Source: Bugula neritina (Eukaryota > Bryozoa > Gymnolaemata > Cheilostomatida > Bugulidae). From it: a DNA stretch of 64,000 bases. The notes below the pieces were generated by a model. It made no database searches. It was not told where the DNA came from and saw only the letters and a list, made by a program, of their open reading frames with translations. The position numbers were made by a program, and so were the translations under genes. Below are positions 24,601 through 36,877 of the stretch, one piece after another. How positions within the stretch are numbered: position 1 is the stretch's first letter; the number at the start of each line of letters is the position of its first letter. The DNA lies in NCBI GenBank assembly GCA_964035545.1, contig OZ037766.1:5371722-5435721 (forward strand), read 5' to 3'.

Positions 24601-27600
24601 CGTATGGTTATTTAATGAACTAGAGAACTAGCCAAATGTTATGTACCGATTGCAATAATTTACTATAAACTCAGTGAAATTTAAAACCTAATTGATATTA
24701 CTATGACATTGATTGTACAGAGGTAGCTAAAATATACATTAAATTACCAATAATTTTAACTCGCCAATACACTATGAGTAGAACAGTCAAATGCAATGAT
24801 AGAAAATTAATTAGTCATAGCAGCCCGTTGCTTGAGGAACATTGAGCTACAGGTCTAAAATGATTTAGTTTTGTGATCCCTTATATAACAAAATAATTTT
24901 TTTTAAACTGGTTTAATACTTTTATTATAAACACGCTTATCAAAGTAACATGTTTTTGATGTATATTCTATTAAAAAAGCAATCACATCAGGTTTTCAAT
25001 TTGTATGTTGTACAAAGTTTATTATGATGACAAGTTACTAAATTATATGGTTCAGCTTTGTAAAGTAAAGCTGATAAAATAAATACAATTATGTAATTGT
25101 TTTACTGCTATATATTAAATTTAAATGAGTTGAATAATATCCTAGTGCATTGAATTAGATATTTTTTTTAGCTTTGGTACACCTGTTTGTTATAGGCTAA
25201 CATTCCACCAATAGAAGAATGGTGCAAGTAGAAGAAAGTTCAGGTGCAGAAAGCTAAGGAGCAGTCAGAATGCTGCCAGAGTTGTGAAGAGGCACTTGAA
25301 AAAGCTGAATTTCAATAATGACATGAGATTCGTAACAGATCACCCTGGTGTAATTGAACTGACATGGCCAGCAGAGTTCTCGAAGTCACATACAACAGCT
25401 ATTTACATCATCATGGTTAGCTTAAATGTAATTCCTATATCAGTCTCTAATATATAGTTTGATATCTGCTGTAAATTCGCTTAAGGAGCATACACATAAC
25501 CAAAACTGAGTTACACTATAGTATTTGTTCTTGAATATATTTACCAAGATAAGTAGATTTGCTAATTCATTAACAGTAAAATTATAATGATACAACAATT
25601 TTTCTTTTAGATGATTCAATCAATAACATAAGACACTACAACATGGTTTTGCAGTTATAGAGTATTAATTTTCTGGCTCTTTCCAAATCTTCATAGAAGG
25701 CAAAGAAAACCACCGTCAGCTTGCCTTTATAACTGAGTGCACGCGTCTTCCACCTACAGATGATGATTAACATTTTGCTGGTGTGGAACTTTCTAATTTT
25801 GTTTACAATGAAGATAGATTATAGGACATTATTCTTTATGTAAAGATTGTCAAGTTTTGTTATAATTAAGAACAGTTTTAGTTTCAATAAATCGGTTCAA
25901 CATTATGGACATCATTGCACAAGCATTTTAATCTTTACTATCTACAAAGTTATCTGATGGACTACTTGAAAATACAAAACTATGCTCCAGATACACAATG
26001 AACTGACCAGCAAAGTTAAAATGAGTTGGAGATGTAGAACATAATATCTTGTTCAAGGCTTTTCCCTGCTGTTGGAACCTTCTACTTCAGAACACTGAAT
26101 TGAACAAACATATGTAGATGTATGAAACTTTGCAAACAATAATAATGTGAAATTAGTTGCTAAGTATTACATTGCTAATAAATACAGCATTGTGTAATGT
26201 TTTATTTAATTTTTTTTGAGCCATTTGATCTATAGGCCTGCATAGTATTTACTATATTATAACTAATAAATTGCAGACACATTATGTCAGACCAGTTTCC
26301 ATTTAAATAGAATCGTGTAGGCTATCAAATTTGTAGAAGTAAAAAACCGAATTCTTATTGAGTAAAATACTTGCCTTTTTTTTCATGATGCCTCTACTGC
26401 TAAAAAGAGAAGTTTTTATCAATACAGCTCCATCAATCTGTATCCTGATGAAGCTAGTAGTTTAGGAACATTTGTGGGGGGGGGGAGTGTAGGCTGAGCT
26501 GCAGTATAGGAAGAACCCCAACATATGTAATCTATTCAGCACATTATATGTATATTTATTCAAAAAAGGATTTAGAAAATGCTTTATGAAGAGATGAACA
26601 AAGTAAAAATTAATGCTGGTGAAAGTAATATTATTACACCCATTAGAATTACTAGCAGCTATAGCATTAAAATTATGTATTTTCATAAAAATGTGTCTAA
26701 TTTATGCTACAAAGTTATTACTGCCAAAGGTTACAAAATTTACCAGTCACATTCATGCAGCTGGCGGAGAATAACTAACTTTCACTTGCAATAAATATTA
26801 TATAATATATTGATAATTATTGGAATCATAATTATATTTATTGTTATGATCATTATGATTATAATTATTTAATATTATCTTTATGTTTGTATTTAAAGTT
26901 GTTCCTTAAATTAAAAGTTGTTTAAGTTTTATAAATTTATTATAATTATATTTCTGTATAAGTATTAGTATAATTAAATTATTATAATTTATATTTTATT
27001 ATTTATATTTATTTCACTTTTTATTTCAAGACCAGCAGTTCAAATTGAAATTAATACTTGTGTCGTTTGCTTTATATTATAACTTACAAGTATAACTATC
27101 AACATAATAATATTACATTTGCTATTAGTATTACTATGAATATAAATATTTATATTAATATAGCTATCGGTATAACTTATAGTTATAGTTATACTTATAG
27201 TTATAACTAATATTATAACTATAAGTATAAGTTAAAGTATTAGTTTCGAAACTGATCCTGCTCCGTAACATTAACATACTGATACTGTCATATGATTATC
27301 ATTATGACTAATAATAGTATTAATAAATATAACCATTGAATATTATTAATAATAGTTCACCAATAGGCGATAGTCATAGACTTAGAGTGAGAGTCAATGT
27401 CATAGAAATAGAGTTAGACTAGTGACACTCATACTGATACTGTGATTCACTGATTTAGTTACAAATTTCAAAACTTGGTTTTACGTAGACAACTACTAAC
27501 CTATAATTCATCACAAAACGGTTGAAAATCATCATTTACTGCATATTTAAGAGTAATTTTCTGGTAGTGTGGTCGACATGATAATTGAAATTAAAATAGG

Positions 27601-30600
27601 GAAAATAATTATTTTGTGATTTACAGCAAGTTACAAACTAGCGAAATGGAATAGTCCATTTGAAAACAGTTAAATTAGTTACCTTTCTTGATGTTGCGTA
27701 GCTAACGTTAGTTATTAGTAGCCGCCCGAAGAGTAACATTCATGTGATTTGAGCTACGAATAACGAGAATCTGTGACAAACCCGCTTCTTAATAACTTTA
27801 CGCGATATAAACTCACGCTACAATTGGGCTATTTTGCCATCCCCACGTCACGGAGGGCACGCTCGCGGGCAAGTCTGGGCAAGTCTAAGACACCTAATAT
27901 GACCACTTTTACTTACATTTTTGTAGTGTTTTCGTATAAGAAATTGGGTAAAATGCTGCTAAAACAGTTGAAAAGCATGCAAACTTTTGCTCAAATGTAA
28001 TAAATAACCTGGAAGCTTACCGCCTTTAAGGGTTATTTCGCAATGACTGGAAGTAGATAGTATTGCAAGCCACCATAAAAACAAGCAAAGAAAATCCAGC
28101 CTCTGAAAAGTTTATACAGCCTAGTAGCAAATAACAAGGCATTTCAACAGTAGGTACACCAGAAATGGGCGGGAGTTTAAGAATGACCTTGGCCTCTAAA
28201 GCACCGCCTGCTCACCTTCAGCATCGGTGTTACCAACTCGAACTCTGCAGCCAGCTCGGGATGTAATGATCTCATCAGACACGTAGCACTGAGACCCGAC
28301 ACTGTTTCTCACCATAGCCATAGCTCCCTGCACTCTTATACCCTTGGGCCTCAGCTTATCCAACATCTACACAACACAGTAGATGATCATTACCAGCCAC
28401 ATGTGTTGAGAGACAAAACATGGAATCAATTTTACAGCTCATGCTTCTAATCAGATCACCACACATTGTTTGCAAGATTTACAGATATTTCAAGGTCATT
28501 CTCGATAATCATTTGCAGACTATTGCTTTTGTCACCTGCTTTAGCTATGCAAAACTGCACTTTACATTTTGTATTTTGTATACTTTTGGTTTTTCAAACA
28601 TTCACACCTGGGAAAAATAATCTATCTACTAGAGTATAGATGTTCAGAAGAATTATCACTGTGTTGTTATAACTTCACACTATTCGAATGGGTCTTTTAT
28701 TATATGTTTGGAAACAGTTGCATCAAATGAAAGATCAACCATAAGTTTATAGAAACCGCAACCACAAATTCATCCTACGAGCACCTATACGAGCACCCAT
28801 ACGGATTCCTTCCAAACAATGGAAATGCAGTGTATATCAACTATATCTAAACTAAGATGCTGACCCTGAAGAAACCAGCGACAGAGGCAGCGCCACACTT
28901 GTCTCTGTGCATGCCAGCCATGACACCACCGGCCTTGATGTCAGCACCACCTGTGTCATAGCAGATACCTTTACCAACCAGCAGAAGAGTCTTATCAATG
29001 GTACCCTCTCCCTGATAGGTCAGCCAGATGACACGGCCTTGATGTCTGGGTATATCTACATTGAAAGCAGATAAGTAGTGAGTACACATGTGTCAAAATA
29101 TCACTGTGCTGTACAGATAAATATAGTAACATGATATGATGAAGAGATACAGAGCAAAATTTTGCTTCAACTTCAGATAACATCATGTTTGAATTACTCG
29201 GCGTTTAATAGCAGGATATGCCACGTATAGCAGCACTAAATCAGAGTAAATAAATAGGAGCATGCAAGATAAAGGTGGGTGAAAGTCATACTTAGAAAAT
29301 AAAATACCATCATTGACTCATAATATCAAGAATGAGGCAAAAAACTAATAAAATGTTTTAGTCACAAATACACTGAAAATGGAGTGTGTATAGGTAAATA
29401 TTAGTAGCATCTTTTAAATAATCTTCTACCATCAGAACATGATTTTCTGGTGTTTGTACCTGCATACCATGTTTGTCAAGTAAATCTCAAGTTTTCTACT
29501 GGCATAATAAACAGCAAGATGGCAAAAAAACTTTAAACAAATTGAATGACAAAAACATAACAAAAATCTTTCAACTTTTTTCAATAACTAAAATAAACTC
29601 AAAACTATGAGTATTAAACAAAGCTAGACTGAAAAGTCCCGATTGTGTTCAGAAAAAACTAAGAATTATTCAATAATGAACTTAGTAGCAATAGCTGGTT
29701 GTTCTCTCAACTACGTAAAAGCAGGAACCTTTGCAAGCTCTGTTGACGGCTGCCAGTAGGGGGTACTCAGCTTCAAACGTGGAATGTCCTTGAGTAATGG
29801 TCACGGTGACAGCTGAGTCAGCATTAGAAAACAACGACTCCACGTACTCTGCAACCCTCGGGGGAGCCATCCTCTCTGGATCCGACCCTCCAATGTCTCG
29901 AGATGCATACCTACCAGAGTAACACACTCGCATATAGTTACTGCAACTTATTCAACCCTGGTGAGATAGCACAAAGTGCATTTAACTCAAACAATAGAGG
30001 ATATAATACCACACGCTGCGAATATAAATAGCTGTAGTGCATGTGAAGAATTTTAAGCTGTTGATGTTTAATGAACAAGAAATAATGACCCTATTTAGAT
30101 TAGAATTGAACTAAACAAATTGCACTTCAGTTAAAAACAAGTATGTCAGTCATATTTCTAACAGCGATCGTTTCATTTTAAAGCAAACATGTTTTGAAAA
30201 CTATTAAGCATACAGAAATGCACTCAACAAATATTAATCATATTAATGTCAACATATTATTGAATGCGGTTTTTAAATAGAATTTAGCTTCAGCATAATC
30301 AATATGGGTGTATATAGCAAGTGGCAACAAGAAAGCACTTTTAAAAAATCAACAAAACCATATCAATAACAAGTTTCCCACACAGAGAGTGCGCATGTGA
30401 ATAAACACCCAGCTAATCTCATTAACCCAGTTCTTTGCTAAAGTAAACAAGATGACAGTCTGCACTACATAACATCTCGTCATATGACAACCCTCATATG
30501 ATAACCGTCACATATGATAGCCCACATCTTAAAGGACATGACAGAAGTGCACCCCTGCACAACATATTTAAACACACAGCACCCAGCAACCAGCAACCAA

Positions 30601-33068
30601 TAAGGGGCAAATGAGCTTTTATCCCTCCCAGGCACCACATATTACAATAAACTGAATAAAAGCACCCACCTGCCCGCCTCCAGACCCTCCACAAGAGTGA
30701 TAAGATTAGTGGCAGCGACGCTGTCTGCGGCATACCACCAGCCTAGATCTGTGGCTTTAGTGCTGTCTGATGGCCTGGCCTCTCTGATTTCAAGTGGCTA
30801 CAAGATGAATGAAAATGCAGCAGACATGAAACAGTCACATGACCTTTTGTAGGCTGCAAAATGTGTCTGATTCATAAGAAATGATGTCATTGCAAAAACA
30901 ATAATTTATTTTGCAATACCTGTTAAGTATGTTTGGTTTACCAGAGAAACTGTAGTCACTGGTAATACACCCTGACAGAACCACAGGTCCTGGTAAACAT
31001 GCAAAACCTGGCTCATTGGGAAATGTAAAGCTTAGTGGAAAATCTAAACTTTAAAAAAAGTAAATAAGATGTTTGAACTGAAACTTAGGCACTTTTTTGT
31101 GTTAACTAGAGTTGCTGGATAACAAGGCGAGTTACTGAGATTATTAGACTGAGTTACTGAGACTATTAGACACAGTTACTGAGACTATTAGACTGAGTTA
31201 CTGAGACTATTAGACACAGTTACTGAGACTATTAGACAGAGTTACTAACAGTGTATAAAGCATGGAGAGCTCCGAGTAGGGCACATCTGTCAGCATCAAC
31301 AAACACTTCATCCGGTGGTCTCACCAGCAAAGGCTTAGTGCTTCCTGCAGCCAAAGCTCTAAAACCAAATTATGTTGATCTGATGCAACTAAAGAAAAAA
31401 TATTCCAACATCTTTATAGCACTTTAAATTTAGCATTATTTCTAAAAAAGTAATTAAAAATAGTCTGAGTTACTAAAATTCTACCTGCCATGACTTGTGT
31501 ATTAAAAAACTACTACCTTTTGATTCCAGTAACAGCAGCATCATAAATTCTTCTCACATCATCTTGGTCTCTGTTCAATGGCCCGGTAGGAGAGTAAATC
31601 TGCAGCACAATTACAGAGTACATCTACAGTCTAACAGCTTTACGATTCCATACTAGAAATGTTCAGTTTCAGTTTAGCTAAATGCATAAACAATAAAAAA
31701 ATAATTTTACAGTCACAACAATAATTGGAGGTTGTAAATGAGAATAGAATAATGCAGCAGAGCATAGCAAATACTGGAAACTCACCAGCTTACTTCCAGA
31801 CACAGCATCAGACACTATCAGTGCAACACTGGAAGAGCCACTAGGATCAACCTTAAATATAGAACAAACTCCAATGTTGGAAATTGTCTAAGTTCATGAT
31901 TATGATTTTGTAAAATCATCAACAGAATGATAAAATATGTTGCAAGAGTCATACCGATATGTAGTTATCAACAATAGTCTTCAAGTTGCTCAAAGTTCCA
32001 GTGAGCTTGTCTGTGGAGTCCGTCACCACGACAACAGAGTCATAGCTAGCATCGGCAGTGTTGGTTGTGATAGCCAACGTTGGTGGGTCGTACCTACACA
32101 GAGCTTGAATTATAAAATCACAATCTTTTTCATTTGAAGACAGGTTCTATTTATTTAATCTGGAAGTAGCACGAACTTTTGCAAAATTATTAGTATTCAA
32201 CAAAAACATCAGCAGAAAAAATATGCCGATGCAATGCAACTTATGAATTTGAGTAAAACTCAGAATACTTTAACCAAAACTAAGAAATTACAACTTTTTC
32301 AGCATCAATAAATATTAGTTCAGTGGTTAGCACCATGTGAGTTAACATATCTACAATTTATATTATGCTAATTACTGCTATCATCACAATAGTAATCAAC
32401 AACAGCACATAATGATAATGATAATTATTAAGAATAACCCAAATAGAGAAATGATTCCCAGGAATTTTCACGCAAAAACCCGATTGGTTAAAATTTCAAA
32501 AGTTGACAAGCTGGTCTCTTTCATAATTTTCAGAATACTCACAATTATAATATTAATATAACAATGAGTCTATTACCTGCAAGAAATCAGTATGAATATC
32601 ATGATTGTAAGCAATATGAATATAAATTGTGTGGTTTTAAAATGGTATCACTGTCAGTATGACTAATACTAATAGCAATAAACTAGTTTAACTGTAAGTA
32701 TTTTCAACTACTAATACTAATAGTAATACTAATACTAATAGTAATAGTAATCCAATTTTAAATTATCATAATCATAATGATAATGGTTTAAATATTAATT
32801 ATTATAATGTAATAAGGTAATGATAATCTAAATCATAATCACTCACAGTGACAGTCATTTATTCTAATTCTTGATTACAATAACAATCACAATGATAACC
32901 ATTTTAAATTTATGATAATCATATTAATAACCGACAACGATCAACTTGAACTTGAAGTTAAAGTTGCGAAACTTCAACTTAAAGTCGTTAACTCTTATCC
33001 CTACTTCAGTACTGGCTATAAATATAAAGTGATTTCATGGTTATATAAAATCATACATACATAGCCAT
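21618..33068 (-). CDS. Leucyl aminopeptidase, peptidase family M17 (W07G4.4-like), 13 exons
   Basis: Zinc aminopeptidase that removes N-terminal residues from peptides, probably cytosolic. Exons on the minus strand: 33061-33068, 31955-32093, 31786-31851, 31517-31599, 31250-31358, 30670-30797, 29729-29910, 28865-29055, 28216-28366, 23006-23142, 22334-22441, 21889-22020, 21618-21752. They close into 522 residues, a normal eukaryotic M17 length. Metal and catalytic residues are intact: VGKG (Lys267), YDTGG (Asp272), ADIK (Lys279), HRDKCGAA (Asp290) and the signature NTDAEGR at 348-354 (Asp350, Glu352, Arg354). RGHQFPAAF and HVDVAGSAG follow. The pattern DTGGADIKAGG and the C-terminus match the nematode W07G4.4 type better than NPEPL1 or LAP3. 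The first coding exon holds only ATGGCTAT. Intron 9 (28215-23143) is 5 kb and repeat-rich. The donor of exon 8 is the weak GTCAGC. Confidence 0.9.
22766..22812 (+). repeat. Truncated tRNA-like relic
   Basis: Short element that begins GTCCCCGTGGTGTAA, continues through a perfect B-box-like GGTTTGAATCCC, and ends GAGGGGC, so its ends can pair like an acceptor stem. The anticodon part is missing, so it is not a functional tRNA; it may be a relic of a SINE head. It differs from the SINE family at 45.7 and 50.7 kb. Confidence 0.4.
23870..24490. repeat. Variegated A-N-T triplet array in aminopeptidase intron 9
   Basis: Units such as ACTATCACTATGAGTATG, AGTATTACT and AATAGTAATACT recur in irregular order. 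Successive triplets mostly keep A first and T last. Several stretches are reverse complements of each other. No coding potential. Confidence 0.65.
25215..25891 (+). pseudogene. Possible small nested gene or decayed gene copy in aminopeptidase intron 9
   Basis: Two plus-strand open stretches look protein-like, with less AT bias than the surroundings. The first, open from 25215 to about 25454, includes RVVKRHLKKLNFNNDMRFVT followed by DHPGVIELTWPAEF and may end at a weak donor at 25416. The second, 25669-25770, follows a CATAG acceptor-like site and reads EGKENHRQLAFITECTRLPP, then TDDD and a stop. AATAAA follows at 25886-25891. A middle piece after TTTTAG at about 25610 (DSINNIRHYNM) is out of phase with my simplest splice. 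I do not recognise the protein. It could be a real small gene, a pseudogene or chance. Confidence 0.28.
27110..27450. repeat. Variegated TA-rich array in aminopeptidase intron 9
   Basis: Degenerate units ATTAGTATTACTATGA and TATAGTTATACTTATAG, with local palindromes (TTATAGTTATAGTTATACTTATAGTT region near 27175-27205). Non-coding. Confidence 0.6.
31129..31249 (-). repeat. 22-bp minisatellite ending exactly at the 5' splice site of aminopeptidase exon 5
   Basis: Five 22-bp units (31129-31238) built on GAGTTACTGAGACTATTAGA (plus strand) with GAC/CAC variation. A partial unit (31239-31249) follows whose minus-strand reading, GTTAGTAACTC, is the first 11 bases of the intron. The repeat therefore includes the donor site of exon 5 (exon end 31250). 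Confidence 0.9.
32620..32900. repeat. Variegated triplet array in aminopeptidase intron 1
   Basis: Runs such as CTAATACTAATAGTAATACT and TAATCATAATGATAATGG; same A-N-T style as the other arrays. Non-coding. Confidence 0.6.
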
Positions 33069-35199
33069 TTTCGCCACTTGGTATGAGCTCAGAAACCGTC
33101 AACGCTAAACTTTGAAAAGGAAATGATAATAATTCAAGTGAATTTCAAATTTATAGGTTTTTCCGCTGATCATGTGACCTATGTCACGCGTACTCAAAAA
33201 ATTAAAGTGTAGTCGGATACGTTAAAATTATAGCAATGAGCGTAAACAAGAGTTGTTTACCCACTTACAATGTTTACAAGCAAGTTTGTAACAAACATTC
33301 GGTAATCTACTCTATATATAATAGTTGGTGTCCCAAAAGCTGTTATTGCGTCCGTTAATTATAAAGTTTAAGGAGTTGTTTTCCGCTTTCTTGTTTACAC
33401 GTATCAATGACAATTCCAGTAATATAATAATAGTTATTATAACGCTAGTTCAAGTATAATTTAAAATTTGATAGTTAATACTGATACTAGATTAACAATA
33501 CTAACAGTAACAGTAACACTGATTCTATTACTTGGTATGAGTATGTGTAGCACTAACTATGAGTTCTAAGTCTAATAGTAGTATCAATATGAATTAATGT
33601 ATAAAATTAAATATTAATTAATTTAAATTAAGTTATAAATAATAAAATATTATTACTATTACAGTTACTATTACTATTAGTATTACTGAGTATTAGTATT
33701 ACTATTAGTGTATTACTATTACTATTAGCATTAGTGAGTATTAGTATTACTATAAATAGTACTATTAATAATTTAAATAATATGTTTAATATTATTAATA
33801 TTAAATTAAAATTGATTACTATACTTATACTTATAACTATAAGTATAAGTATAGACAATCATCAAATTTAATTACATCATATTGATATTGATATTCATTG
33901 TCACAATCAGAGTGAGAGTGGATCACTATCAGTATTGCCACCAGTATGACATACTGATACTCATACTCATACTGATAACTTAAACTATGGAATATTGTTT
34001 AATCTAATGTTTCATAGTTTAAATTATACTAATACTTATGCTTATAGTTATACACCTAATCTTATGCCTTTAGACTTTAGAGTTAGAATATAGACTATAG
34101 ACTAAGACTATACTTATACTTATAGACTATCACTACAAGCTTAGAGTTAGAGTATAATATGAGTATTACATTGACTATTTTTATTTTAAGTCTTACTCAC
34201 ATAATATTAGTTATACTTATAGTTATAGTATTAGTTGTTTGAATTTAATTTTATTCGTTGTAATTGTGATGCTGATTGTCATACTTATTATGATTATTTG
34301 CAATTTGCAATATAAATTACAAATCAGCAATCTGAATTAAATTTCATGTCACTTATCACTTTTCACATTATTTCTGCCAATAAGATGATATGTTCTCTAA
34401 GTAATAAGTCATAACTTTTTCACCAAGTTTTCTAATAATTAATGGTTATTTAAATTTTTAAAATCATCTTAGTATTGCACTAATATAATTTATTTAATGC
34501 TAATATTACACCAAGTAGTTATTTACTAAAAGTGCCAAACAGAAAGAGCTATATTTTAATTGGTTACCAGTAAAAATACATTTTATAAATTGCTGTTGCA
34601 ATAGAATGTTGGTGATACCAATTAACACCAACGGTATCAATGAGATCTGATGCATTAATTGTAATTATGATACAACTCTAGACATTAGAAGTTTTTGTTA
34701 TATTTTGCTCATTTCTATTTTTATAATTATATATCTGTTTTTGCATTGTAGTTGACTTATGAGGTGAAAGTAACTCAGGGCTTGGAGTCTGTCAATTCCA
34801 GTTTTTTTAGTAAAACTCATTGTAAGTACCACGAAATAAAGAAATGTACTATTACAAGTAGACAGTATTATTTTACCGAAGTTTATTGGTTGGCTGATAT
34901 TAAGGAAGCTAGTGGCTTCATGGATATGGGGCTTGGTTAGCAGACAAATGTTACAGCCTGAAATCAACGTGATATGTTTAAATGGACCTCAGTCTAAAAG
35001 TTTGGATGAACAATCTTTTTTCAAGAAATTTTACAACAATTATATTTTCGATGGTTGAAATATAATAGTTATTATCAACATTAGCACCAGTCCCATTGAA
35101 ATTTAGTGTTGATGTAGTTTAATTCATTTAGACCGCTATACCCATATTTTCTCTTTTACAGAGCAAGCTTACGTAACTTGTTACAAAAAAATTAGTGGC
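33069..35199. other. Divergent intergenic space between the aminopeptidase and KISH genes
   Basis: 33110-33420 is the likely aminopeptidase promoter; it holds TCATGTGACC and GTCACGCG, E-box-like, near 33166-33190. 33480-34250 is a variegated repeat (listed separately). 34750-35150 precedes KISH and may hold its 5' UTR. An open frame at 34752-34940 has no recognisable similarity and is not called as a gene. Confidence 0.5.
33480..34250. repeat. Largest variegated A-N-T triplet array
   Basis: Long tract of ATT, ACT, AGT and AAT triplets, for example ATTACTATTAGTATTACTGA near 33670-33690, changing around 33830 to ACTTATACTTATAACTATAA and its complement. Because A-N-T triplets are complementary to A-N-T triplets, both strands have the same look. 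It produces long spurious Ile/Asn/Ser/Leu open frames on both strands. Confidence 0.7.
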
Positions 35200-36073
35200 A
35201 TGGTAAGTCACAACTGCATTATTTCTCATCTAAAGTAGCATGTTTTTTTCTAATTTGAGTTTCTTGCATTATAAAAGGTAATACATGGTACACATCCTAA
35301 TAGAGAGGTGAGAATGCAGAAGTAATAGAAATAAATATCAGAGATAAAATTGTTTTTACAGTCTGCGTTGTTCAACTTCCAAAGCTTGTTATCAGTGGTG
35401 CTGCTGTTGATCTGTACCTGTGCCTATATTAGATCTATCTTTCCCAGCATTATTGACAAGCATAAAGAAGGGTAAGCATTCACTTTCTTCTTATATAAAC
35501 TAAAATAGAAATATTTTGCATTTTATTGTATATTGAGTTATTAGTTTTGTTTTTCAATTTTGTGATATAAGATTAAGGGTTGCCAGCTTACCTGCCTTCA
35601 TAACCCGCTGACCACCTTATCCAGAAATTTAGGCTCTGTAGCTTTACAATATCAGTGTAATATAAAACCAAAAAGAATATATGTGTTCCATATATTAATT
35701 ACCTGTTTTGTGGCTACAAGTTGCAGCGAATATGGTGGCTCAAAGGCGGGACAGCCATAATCTCCTGCTTCAGCAGGTTGAATAAAAAAACTCGGTGAAC
35801 ATAATATAACCATTGTAATATGGTACTGGAGCAGGCAAACATCTACAAGTATTTATTCCATTGCATATTGTCAGATGTTACTAATTATAGATATTTTGCA
35901 TAATTATTAATTACCCTTAATGTGTCTATAGTAATAATTTTCATTATAGGTTTTTGTTGTCTTGTAGGTTGCTGGGAATATTTTGGAAGTGTGCTAGAAT
36001 TGGTGAAAGGAAGAGCCCGTGGGTTGGGTTCTGTTGTATAGCAATGGCATTCAGTATTTTATTTTTGACATAA
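35200..36073 (+). CDS. TMEM167A: KISH / TMEM167 small Golgi membrane protein, three exons
   Basis: Exons 35200-35202 (only the ATG), 35362-35471 and 35968-36073 close into 72 codons including the stop, so 71 residues follow as [20 protein letters not shown] and so on. Human TMEM167A is about the same size. Conserved marks are [22 protein letters not shown], and in exon 3 [18 protein letters not shown]. Two hydrophobic helices flank a short loop. Drosophila kish is needed for constitutive secretion and the protein sits in the Golgi. AATAAA overlaps the stop codon (36073-36078), so the 3' UTR could be very short unless a later signal is used. TMEM167B is the alternative, but the sequence is closer to A. 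Confidence 0.95.
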
Positions 36074-36877
36074 ATAAATTATTTCATTACTTTATTCTAT
36101 AAATTGTCTATGTAATTACCCTCTTAAGTCTAAGCCTACATCATTTTTCCATCAAAGCAAGTTTTATCACAAGTATTGCATTATATCAAGTACCAACATA
36201 AATTTATGTTTTCATCATTTACAACTCTAGGAGTTGTTTTACTTACAATGATGGTAAGGCAACCCACATTGTGAAGCTTTATTTAATGGAGCATGGAAAC
36301 TGAACAAGTATAACACAATGTACAAGCAGTCCAGACTCCAGGGAATTTGAAGCTTGCATTCTGTTTTTACCAGTTTGCAAAATTTTTCCACAGTAATACT
36401 TATATGGTAATGGAGTGTCCCACTTATTTTATTTCAACAGTTGCCAGTAAAAAAACTGCCTGCTGCTGCAGTATTTCTATTGGTTTACATAATAGTTCTT
36501 GGAAGGCTTCAAGAGTTTTTCACATACCATCATTTCCAACAAATTCCCAACTTGTTTTGTGGTAAAATAGTATAAATTTACAATTATAATTTGCTGTGTT
36601 ATCTATGTTTCTATATCACTTCAAGCTATTTCTTGTAAATATTACATGATATATTTAAGGTATAAATCTATACAGAAAAATGCTTGTGTAGACATTTCAA
36701 GTAAGTTGACAATAATAAAATGAAAATGGTTCTCATATAATGAAAAAAGTTGTGCATTACTAAAATGTATAGTTTCTAAATTTAACATAAAATGAGAAGT
36801 GTACACATTGGACATAAGATCATAAATGCACAGTAAGAAACTGAATATGCTGCTACATCAAAAATAAATTGTGAGGA

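Noticed and set aside
27773-28000. 75-codon plus-strand open frame near a CG-richer patch
   Set aside because: No homology recognised and no supporting splice or start context; likely chance within aminopeptidase intron 9.
30940-31060. Possible extra aminopeptidase exon
   Set aside because: Minus-strand frame meets a stop in the needed phase, and exons 5 and 6 join perfectly without it.
33628-33858. Ile/Leu/Asn/Ser-rich open frame on the minus strand
   Set aside because: Pure product of the A-N-T triplet array; every frame of such repeats is open.
34752-34940. 62-codon open frame before KISH
   Set aside because: No family resemblance and no splice phase linking it to KISH, whose first coding exon is just ATG.
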